Part shown: piece after piece, positions 44,897 through 50,685 of the stretch
How the letters are laid out: every line of letters starts with the position of its first letter
How positions within the stretch are numbered: the first letter of the stretch is position 1
Origin: Komagataeibacter oboediens
GTDB taxonomy: Bacteria; Pseudomonadota; Alphaproteobacteria; Acetobacterales; Acetobacteraceae
DNA length: 50,685 bases
Direction of reading: 5' to 3'
Assembly: GCF_003207815.1 (NCBI RefSeq)
Contig: NZ_NKTX01000018.1
Location: 1 to 50,685 of the forward strand
Notes under the pieces: generated by a model
The model's input: only the letters and a program-made list of their open reading frames with translations
What the model was told of the DNA's origin: nothing
Databases searched by the model: none
Made by a program: the position numbers and the translations under genes

Positions 44897-45879
44897 ACGC
44901 GCTTCAGACCCCCACCCACGTGACCCCTCGCCACTTCCTTGACCTGCGTGACCTGGACGGTGCGACGCTACGCACGATCCTGGATGTCGCGGCCGGGATT
45001 AAGCGCATGCAGCACCATCGCACCCGCCCGCTGCACCCGGCGCTGCCGCTGCGCGGCCGGGCGCTTGGCCTCATGCTGTCCAAGCCGTCCACGCGTACCC
45101 GTGTCTCGTTTGAAGTGGGGATGCAGCAGCTGGGCGGAAACGTGATCCTGCTCTCCCCCGGTGACATGCAGCTGGGCCGGGGGGAAAGCATTGCCGATAC
45201 CGCGCGCGTGCTGTCACGCTTTGTTGACGCCATCGTACTGCGTACCGGCAAGACGGAAAACCTGCGCCAGCTTGCACGCTGGAGCAGCGTTCCGGTCATC
45301 AACGGCCTGACACCGGATTCGCACCCGGTGCAGATCATGGCCGACATCATGACGTTCGAGGAACATCGCGGCCCGATCACGGGACGTACGCTGGCATGGG
45401 TAGGGGATGGCAACAATGTCGCCACCTCCTTCATCGAGGCGGCAGCCCTGTTCGGCTTCCACCTGCGTCTGGCCACGCCCGCGACGCATGCGCCATCGGC
45501 CGCCGCCGTGGCATGGGCGCGCGAACATGGCGCGCAGATCACGGTCACGACCGACCCCGTGGCCGCCGTGGCCGGGGCGGACGCGGTGATTACAGACACA
45601 TGGGTCAGCATGTCGGACAAGGAATCGGCCCAGCGCATCAGCGCGTTCGAACCATACCGCGTCAATGCGGCCCTGATGGCACATGCGGCGCCCGACGCCC
45701 TTTTCCTGCACTGCCTGCCTGCCCATATCGGGGAAGAGGTGACGGAAGACGTGTTTGAAGGCCCGCATTCCGTCGTGTTCGACGAGGCCGAAAATCGCCT
45801 GCATGCGCAGAAGGGCATCCTGATCTGGGCGCTGTGCGGCGAGGACTGGCAGCAATATGGAAAGGAACCCACGGCATGA
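44893..45879 (+). CDS. argF: Ornithine carbamoyltransferase
   Basis: This 328-residue enzyme makes citrulline from ornithine and carbamoyl phosphate. The carbamoyl-phosphate loop SKPSTRTRVSFE is at about 63-74, the ornithine-site DTWVSMSD (SMG loop equivalent, here SMSD) near 236-243, and HCLPAHIGEEV near 275. It overlaps argD by ATGA and is followed, again by ATGA, by an unknown protein. Pairing of argD with argF is usual for alphaproteobacteria. Confidence 0.96.
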   Translation: MNALQTPTHVTPRHFLDLRDLDGATLRTILDVAAGIKRMQHHRTRPLHPALPLRGRALGLMLSKPSTRTRVSFEVGMQQLGGNVILLSPGDMQLGRGESIADTARVLSRFVDAIVLRTGKTENLRQLARWSSVPVINGLTPDSHPVQIMADIMTFEEHRGPITGRTLAWVGDGNNVATSFIEAAALFGFHLRLATPATHAPSAAAVAWAREHGAQITVTTDPVAAVAGADAVITDTWVSMSDKESAQRISAFEPYRVNAALMAHAAPDALFLHCLPAHIGEEVTEDVFEGPHSVVFDEAENRLHAQKGILIWALCGEDWQQYGKEPTA

Positions 45880-46196
45880 CCGGACCGGCCGAACAGCCCG
45901 CCCTGCCCTCCGCCACCGAAGACACGCCGGAAATCCCCGGCTGGGCGGAAAAAAGCGTGCGCGACATCTTTGCCGCCCTGCCCACCCGTGACACCCGTAT
46001 TGACGCGGTGCGTGACGCCTATCTGGACTGCATTGCCGGGGCAGGCCGCACCGAAGACCTGGATATGGAACATGACCGCTGCCGCCTGCGTGCCATGACC
46101 ACGCTGGACACGGACGGCCTGCTGCCGGCGGACCAGCTGAAAGACCTCGACCAGCGCCTTGCCGCGCTGGAGGCGGATATTACCGCCAATCTGTAA
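45876..46196 (+). CDS. Small acidic protein of unknown function
   Basis: This 106-residue protein is acidic and mostly helical. It has no signal peptide or membrane segment and no motif that I recognise. A short N-terminal Pro/Ala-rich stretch is followed by IPGWAEKSVRDIFAALPTRDTRIDAVRDAYL and a C-terminal coiled-coil-like QLKDLDQRLAALEADI. It begins inside the argF stop (ATGA), and its own stop touches a possible hslO start (TAATG). Its position between argF and hslO may be conserved in acetic acid bacteria, which I could not check. Confidence 0.75.
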   Translation: MTGPAEQPALPSATEDTPEIPGWAEKSVRDIFAALPTRDTRIDAVRDAYLDCIAGAGRTEDLDMEHDRCRLRAMTTLDTDGLLPADQLKDLDQRLAALEADITANL

Positions 46197-46201
46197 TGAC
46201 C

Positions 46202-46228
46202 CACGTCCCCCGGAAACGGGGGCACGTG
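46202..46228 (+). promoter_or_regulatory. GAAA-tetraloop hairpin over the likely hslO ribosome site
   Basis: CACGT plus CCCCCG (46202-46212) pairs with CGGGGG and ACGTG (46217-46228), with a GAAA tetraloop and one bulged C. The 3' arm includes the GGGGG that would serve as the ribosome-binding site for ATG 46229. The structure would limit translation of hslO from that start. No T-tract follows, so it is probably not a terminator. Confidence 0.5.
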
Positions 46229-47209
46229 ATGCTGCGGGTTTCTGCCATGACTGCCAACAATTCTTCCCCCGCCTTTCTGGACGCAAGTCGCCCCGACACG
46301 CCCGATCTGGTCGTGCCGCAGGGTGTCGTGCCGTTCTATCTGGACCACCGGCCGGTGCGCGGCCGTCTTGTGCGTCCCGGCGTGCTGACCGATACGCTGC
46401 TGACCCGCCATGACAATCCTGATGCCGTGCTGCGGCTGGCGGGGGAAGCGCTGGCGCTGGTGGCGGCCCTTGCATCGTCACTGAAGTTCAGGGGGTCATT
46501 TTCCCTGCAGGCCAAGGGGGATGGCCCGGTCAGCCTGCTGCTGGCGGACTGCACCGATTCCGGCGCGCTGCGCTTCCATGCCCGTTCGGATGACGAACAG
46601 GTGGCCGAGCTGCTGAAGACCACACCCGCCCCGACCGCCAGCCAGCTGCTGGGCAAGGGATATATCGCCTTCAGCGTCGATCAGGGGCCCGATACCGACA
46701 TCCATCAGGGCATTGTCGAGATGAATGGCGAAAGCCTGTCGGAAATGGCCGCGCATTACTTTGCCACCAGCGAACAGCATGCCTGCTGGGTCAGGCTGTT
46801 CTGTGAAAAAACACCCGTGGGCTGGCGCTCTGGCGCGCTGGTGATGGAAAAGATCGCCATGGATGGCGGCATCGATGCCGACATGACGCCCGAAGAAGGC
46901 GATGATGCGTGGGAAACCGCCGTTACCCTGGCCACGACGCTGACGGCGCGCGAAGTGCTGGATGACACCCTTTCGTCCGCGGATCTTCTGTACCGCCTGT
47001 TTCATGCCGAAGGGCTGGTTGCGGGGCAGCCGCGCGCACTGGCGTTTGGCTGCCGCTGCTCACGCGCGCGCCTGTCGGGCATTCTGGAAACCTTCCCGCT
47101 GGATGACCTGGACCATATGGCGCAGGACGGCACGATCACCATGAACTGCTCGTTCTGCAACCACAGCTTCCACTTCCAGCGTGATGAGATCGGCGGCAAG
47201 GCAGCCTGA
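46229..47209 (+). CDS. hslO: Redox-regulated chaperone Hsp33
   Basis: This 326-residue holdase protects proteins under oxidative and heat stress. The redox switch is complete: CRC (C275, C277) and CSFC (C307, C310), a C-x-C...C-x-x-C zinc site with a spacing of about 29 residues. The N-terminal domain has VPFYLDHRPVRGRLVRPG and LLGKGYIAFSVDQG. Possible starts are ATG 46196, 46229 and 46247; I chose 46229 because a GGGGG lies just upstream and ATG 46196 would need to read through a very stable hairpin. The gene is in the argDF-unknown run. Confidence 0.92.
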   Translation: MLRVSAMTANNSSPAFLDASRPDTPDLVVPQGVVPFYLDHRPVRGRLVRPGVLTDTLLTRHDNPDAVLRLAGEALALVAALASSLKFRGSFSLQAKGDGPVSLLLADCTDSGALRFHARSDDEQVAELLKTTPAPTASQLLGKGYIAFSVDQGPDTDIHQGIVEMNGESLSEMAAHYFATSEQHACWVRLFCEKTPVGWRSGALVMEKIAMDGGIDADMTPEEGDDAWETAVTLATTLTAREVLDDTLSSADLLYRLFHAEGLVAGQPRALAFGCRCSRARLSGILETFPLDDLDHMAQDGTITMNCSFCNHSFHFQRDEIGGKAA

Positions 47210-47309
47210 CGCTGTCCTGCCCCTGTTCCACCGGCGCGGAACATGGCACGGTCGCAGGACTGACCCACCGACCGCGCCGCGCGCGCCTGCCGTTACCGGG
47301 ATATAATCC

Positions 47310-48236
47310 ATGCGACCGAACCGTTCGCCGCTTTCCGCCCCCGCCCTGCGCCGCAGCCTGCGCGCGGCACTTGTGGCCAGCCTGCCGTTGCTGACGCTGC
47401 CACTGTGCGATCCTGCCTACAGCCGCAGCCACCGTAACGACACCCCCACCACGTTCGAAGGCCCGCAGTATGGCGATGCCCAGCCGCTGAACCTGAATGT
47501 CGCGTCCATTTCGGTGGTGGACCGGGGGCAGCCGGGGCTGGTGCCAGGCGATCTGTCCGGACGTGCGCCCAACCCGCCGGACCAGCTTCTCAAGCAGATG
47601 GCGCATGACCGGCTGATTGCCGCAGGCAGCGGGGGGGAAGGCGTCTTCACCATCGACCGGGCCTCGATCCTGCATGAACCCGGTGGCATTCTGGACGGAC
47701 AGCTGAACGTGCATCTGGACGTGACATCGGCCGATGGCCGCCGCACGGGATATGCCGTCGCCCAGGTGACCCGGTCCTATGACCCGAAACGGAAACATGG
47801 CAACAGCGATACGCCGGAAAATCTGAACACCCTCACCAACATGATGCTGGTGGACATGAGCAAGGAACTGGAATCCCAGATCCGCAACAATCTGGGCAAC
47901 TGGCTGGTCACCGGGCAGGCGCAGGCGCCCGGCGGCATCGTCGCACAGCCACTGGACGGCACCGAGGAACAGCAGCCAGCCACCACGCAGGCCACCACCC
48001 CGGCCCCGGACACCAGCACCATGACCATTGGCGGTGGGCCGACAGACCTTCCGGCTGCGGCCCCTTCGACACCCGCGGCAACGCAGGCAACACCAAAGCC
48101 CGCGAATGACGGGCCGGACGCCATCTTCCCAACCGGGTATCCATCCGATGATGGGGACAGCGCGACACCGGCGGCCAAGCCGCAACTGCGCTCTCCCCCG
48201 CCGGGGAACCTAACGCTGCCGGGCAGCACCAACTGA
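47310..48236 (+). CDS. Secreted protein of unknown function with a Pro/Ala/Thr-rich tail
   Basis: This 308-residue protein has a signal peptide (about 1-39, ALVASLPLLTLPLCDPAYS). The mature N-terminal half, about residues 50-210, has a mixed, conserved-looking segment with PPDQLLKQMAHDRL and RTGYAVAQVTRSYDPKRK. Residues 210-308 are a low-complexity Thr/Ala/Pro tail, probably unfolded and possibly cell-wall-spanning. No family is recognised. ATG 47310 follows CCGGGA at loose spacing. It is about 100 bases from hslO and ends at a strong terminator. Confidence 0.75.
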   Translation: MRPNRSPLSAPALRRSLRAALVASLPLLTLPLCDPAYSRSHRNDTPTTFEGPQYGDAQPLNLNVASISVVDRGQPGLVPGDLSGRAPNPPDQLLKQMAHDRLIAAGSGGEGVFTIDRASILHEPGGILDGQLNVHLDVTSADGRRTGYAVAQVTRSYDPKRKHGNSDTPENLNTLTNMMLVDMSKELESQIRNNLGNWLVTGQAQAPGGIVAQPLDGTEEQQPATTQATTPAPDTSTMTIGGGPTDLPAAAPSTPAATQATPKPANDGPDAIFPTGYPSDDGDSATPAAKPQLRSPPPGNLTLPGSTN

Positions 48237-48247
48237 TCTTTCCCATG

Positions 48248-48279
48248 CAGGGGGCGGCATCATCCGTCCCCTGTTTTTT
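48248..48279 (+). terminator. Rho-independent terminator after the secreted protein gene
   Basis: A 10-bp stem with one G-T pair (CAGGGGGCGG with CCGTCCCCTG, 48248-48257 and 48264-48273), loop CATCAT, is followed by six T residues. Confidence 0.88.
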
Positions 48280-48295
48280 CGGCTCTGTAAAGACG

Positions 48296-48370
48296 GTTCT
48301 GGTGAAGTTCTTTTTTCAAAGAGCTTCGAGGAACGCCGCCTTCCTGAAAAAAGGCGGCGTTCCCAAAAAA
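48296..48370 (+). repeat. Dispersed palindromic intergenic element, copy C
   Basis: This is the best-preserved copy. A ttttttcaaagagcttcga core is followed by a perfect 12-bp hairpin, GAACGCCGCCTT (48331-48342) and AAGGCGGCGTTC (48351-48362), and an AAAAAACCTTATTTT tail. It lies between the secreted protein terminator and the DsbD stop, which converge, and ends at the DsbD stop. It matches copies near 9503-9594 (inverted) and 31271-31335. Confidence 0.75.
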
Positions 48371-48372
48371 CC

Positions 48373-50532
48373 TTATTTTCCCGCCGGTGCGGTCATACGC
48401 AGGACAAGGCCGGGCGTCAGGATTTCGGGCAGGATGACCTCCGTCCCGTGTGCAGGATAATAGGCATAGAATGGCACGCCGTCGCGGCCATGGTCATGCA
48501 GGAAGGCGGTAATCGCCGCATCCCGCAGGGTCCAGTCTCCCTTCATGTAAACGATTCCACGCCGGGCAAAGGCGTCCTGCACTGCATGGGTGGACAGGGC
48601 CACGCGTTCATTGACCAGACATGAAATGCACCATGCCGCCGTCATGTCCACGAAGACCGGACGCCCCTGCCTGCGCAGTTCCGTCAGCCGGGTGGGGGAA
48701 AAGGTGGAACTGCCATCCGTCACCCGGTCGGTCCCCCGGCCCCGGTCATGCACGGTGGCAGGTGGCAGCACGCCACCACCCACGAATGCCACCAGCAGGG
48801 TCAGGATCGCAACGGCGCGACACAGCCCCGCGCGGCCTTCCATGGCATCGCGCAGGTCCATCATACTGGCCCGGCGCAGGCACCAGCATCCCGCCAGAAC
48901 CAGCATCGCACCCGCCGCCAGCAGGCCCAGCGCGTCCATGCCGCCTTCCAGCTTCGCCACCCATGCCAGCCACACGCATGTTCCCAGCACCGGCAGGGCC
49001 AGCAGGTTGCGCACGGTTTCCATCCACCGGCCCGGCTGCGGCAGCCAGCCCAGCAGGCCGGGCATGCACGCCAGCAGCAGATAAGGTGCCGCAAGCCCGC
49101 ACCCGAGTGCCGCGAAAACCAGCAGCCCCACCACCGGGGACGCGGCCAGCGCCCCGGCCACCGCCGCCCCCATGAATGGCGCGGTGCATGGCGAGGCAAG
49201 GACAACCGCCAGCACGCCGGTCAGGAAATCCCCCGCATGGGCAGGCAGGCCGTCCCCCAGCCCCATCAACCGCAGGCCGATGGTAAAGAAACCCAGCAGA
49301 TTCAGCGCTACGGCAAGCAGCAGCAGGCAGATCACGATGACAAAACCGGTAGACTGGAACTGAAACCCCCAGCCCGCCTGCTGGCCCGCCACACGCAGCG
49401 CGGCAATCGCCCCGCCCAGCACCACGAACGAACCCACCACGCCCGCGGCATAGGCCCCTGCCCCCATAAGCGCCGCCTTACGCGCGCCCCGCGCCATGCG
49501 CTCCAGCGACAGCACCTTCATCGCCAGCACCGGGAATACGCAGGGCATGAGGTTCAGGATCAGCCCCCCCACGAATGCCATGCCCACAAGCCAGCCGACA
49601 TGCCTGATTCCGCCGGGGGCAACAGCCATGGGCGATGGAGGTGCAAGCACGCGCACGTCCCCCACCACCGGCTGCACCAATAATCCGCGCTCACGTCCCA
49701 TGGGGTCACGCAGGACCACGATACCCGACAGGCCCGCCCCGTCATGGAATACCGGCCCCGGTTTCAGTGTCAGTTGCACGACACCCTCGCGCACCGTCAC
49801 GGCCTGCGGCACGTCCTGATCGATCGCACCCGCCACTTCGGGCATGAACCACGCATCCTTCACTGCATCCGGCGATAGCCCGCGCCCGATCAACTGCAGG
49901 ACCCCGACGGTTGAGACACGGGCGGCAAAGGGCGAGGCCACCGGCCTGCTGGCGGCGGCACTGACGAAAGCGGCCACCTGCGCCGAAGGCGCCGGTTCCC
50001 CCCGTGGCAGGGTCAGGCTGAAACTGCCATGTTCGGGCACACAGACATCGGCACAGACCAGCCACTCCGCCGTGGCATCCAGCGTGACCGGCCCGTCCCC
50101 CTTCCCCGCCACGGGGGACAGCGTGACCGGCAGCAGCACATCGCCGGTATAGGCATAGGATGTCAGCGGGCCGTCATGCAGCACGCGCGGCGTGGGCCAT
50201 TCAATGGTGCTACCCTGTCCCGTCGCCCCGCCCGTTGCCCGCACATCCAGCGTCGGCGCATCGCCCGCATCACCGGGGTTGAGCCAGTAGGTGTGCCACC
50301 CTGGCGTCAGTTGCAGCCGCAGGCCCACATGCAGGGGCCTGCCGGGCATGTAGGTATCGTCATCCGTGACCAGGGTTGCGGTGGCACGGGGGGACACCAC
50401 GCTGCCGCTCTGCGCGGCGCGGGCCGGATGCAGGACCGTCACCAGCATGCACAGGATGGACACAAGCCACAGGAAGGGCACGGACAGTACTCCGCCAGAA
50501 CAGGATGAATGAAAAACGCGCCCGTGTACCAT
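48373..50532 (-). CDS. dsbD: Protein-disulfide reductase, DsbD/ScsB type
   Basis: This 719-residue inner-membrane protein would pass electrons from cytoplasmic thioredoxin to the periplasm. A signal region precedes an N-terminal periplasmic domain with C160 and C164 (VCADVCVP). The membrane domain has C331 in NLMPCVFPVLAMK and C449 in ASPCTAPFMG, the two transfer cysteines. The C-terminal thioredoxin domain has C635 and C638 in AAWCISC. The order and the ScsB-like N-terminus match the DsbD/ScsB family; partners could be DsbC, CcmG or ScsC-like proteins not seen here. The start is ATG 50532; no strong ribosome site was seen. A probable insertion sequence begins about 55 bases upstream and may alter its promoter. 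Confidence 0.9.
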   Translation of the reverse strand: MVHGRVFHSSCSGGVLSVPFLWLVSILCMLVTVLHPARAAQSGSVVSPRATATLVTDDDTYMPGRPLHVGLRLQLTPGWHTYWLNPGDAGDAPTLDVRATGGATGQGSTIEWPTPRVLHDGPLTSYAYTGDVLLPVTLSPVAGKGDGPVTLDATAEWLVCADVCVPEHGSFSLTLPRGEPAPSAQVAAFVSAAASRPVASPFAARVSTVGVLQLIGRGLSPDAVKDAWFMPEVAGAIDQDVPQAVTVREGVVQLTLKPGPVFHDGAGLSGIVVLRDPMGRERGLLVQPVVGDVRVLAPPSPMAVAPGGIRHVGWLVGMAFVGGLILNLMPCVFPVLAMKVLSLERMARGARKAALMGAGAYAAGVVGSFVVLGGAIAALRVAGQQAGWGFQFQSTGFVIVICLLLLAVALNLLGFFTIGLRLMGLGDGLPAHAGDFLTGVLAVVLASPCTAPFMGAAVAGALAASPVVGLLVFAALGCGLAAPYLLLACMPGLLGWLPQPGRWMETVRNLLALPVLGTCVWLAWVAKLEGGMDALGLLAAGAMLVLAGCWCLRRASMMDLRDAMEGRAGLCRAVAILTLLVAFVGGGVLPPATVHDRGRGTDRVTDGSSTFSPTRLTELRRQGRPVFVDMTAAWCISCLVNERVALSTHAVQDAFARRGIVYMKGDWTLRDAAITAFLHDHGRDGVPFYAYYPAHGTEVILPEILTPGLVLRMTAPAGK

Positions 50533-50587
50533 GCCAAGGATTGCCCCACCACCATGCCGGACGCCATAAGATCAGGATATGGCCTTA

Positions 50588-50685
50588 GAGCCCGATCCGA
50601 AAGTTTTTGAACAATACCAGCCTGTTGTGATTCATCCGTCTTTGCGAAGAGATGGAGTGAATGGTGACATGGACTGGTATTGCCC
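50588..50685 (+). mobile_element. Left end of a probable IS5-family insertion sequence (cut by the window edge)
   Basis: After TTA at 50585-50587, a new sequence begins GAGCCCGATCCGAAAG, plausible as a terminal inverted repeat. About 70 bases further, GGAG precedes an ATG whose first codons fit a transposase start. The other end lies outside the window, so neither the inverted repeat nor the target duplication can be confirmed. Confidence 0.5.
50661..50685 (+). CDS. Start of a transposase gene, partial
   Basis: Only eight codons are present before the window ends. ATG 50661 has GGAG upstream and encodes MVTWTGIA, an opening seen in IS5/IS1031-type transposases of acetic acid bacteria as I recall them. 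The evidence is thin: the frame is real but the identification rests on this short stretch. Confidence 0.4.

Noticed and set aside
44904-46481. 525-codon frame opposite argF and the small protein
   Set aside because: Both plus-strand genes are supported by overlaps and ArgF motifs; the opposite frame shows no domain.
1-50685. tRNA, rRNA, CRISPR array or prophage
   Set aside because: No cloverleaf-like gene, no rRNA-like sequence, no regularly spaced repeats and no phage genes were seen when reading both strands by eye; a dedicated search could still find a small RNA.

Overview
The window reads as chromosomal DNA of a high-GC alphaproteobacterium. It most resembles an acetic acid bacterium (Acetobacteraceae, Komagataeibacter/Gluconacetobacter-like). 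The reasons are the hisB-DUF2628-hisH arrangement, a MutL carrying the endonuclease motif, a UbiM-like hydroxylase, and what looks like the left end of an IS5/IS1031-type element at the right edge. The genus is inferred from recalled gene families; no search was run. No rRNA, tRNA, CRISPR array or prophage was seen. Almost every gene is a housekeeping gene, packed tightly with many ATGA or TGATG stop/start overlaps.

Layout. 1-2.0 kb (minus): nitroreductase then a UbiM/UbiH-type ubiquinone hydroxylase. 2.1-6.8 kb (plus): a histidine operon, hisB, DUF2628 membrane protein, hisH, a GNAT domain joined in frame to hisA, hisF, hisE and a HIT protein, closed by a strong palindromic terminator. 6.8-8.6 kb (minus): ABC exporter. 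8.8-9.5 kb (plus): nth. 9.6-11.9 kb (minus): comEC. 11.9-24.5 kb (plus): a long gene train, gltX, pyrB, a dihydroorotase-like pyrC' lacking its HxH metal motif, plsY, dprA, topA, rnr, a frameshifted S41 peptidase and DUF1491. 24.7-25.9 kb: OmpA-like outer-membrane protein.

26.0-29.0 kb: cysteine synthase diverging from an Rrf2-family regulator, a small lipoprotein, and a secreted four-cysteine protein. 29.2-31.2 kb (plus): parE. 31.3-43.4 kb (minus, transcribed right to left): recX, CHAP amidase, tatA, mtnB, mtnD, mtnC, ribF, ileS, lspA, DUF3035 lipoprotein, mutL and an isolated nuoM. 43.5-48.2 kb (plus): a promoter and structured leader, then argD, argF, an unknown small protein, hslO (Hsp33) and a secreted protein. 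48.4-50.5 kb (minus): DsbD/ScsB-type disulfide reductase. 50.6 kb to the end: probable insertion-sequence end.

The points most worth following are the GNAT-HisA in-frame fusion, a C10 homopolymer frameshift in an otherwise intact S41 protease, a three-copy dispersed palindromic element in the gaps between convergent genes, a structured leader before argDF, a hairpin that would bury the hslO ribosome-binding site, and an nuoM detached from the other nuo genes. I did not find a clear new defence or mobile system; the region is mainly core genome.
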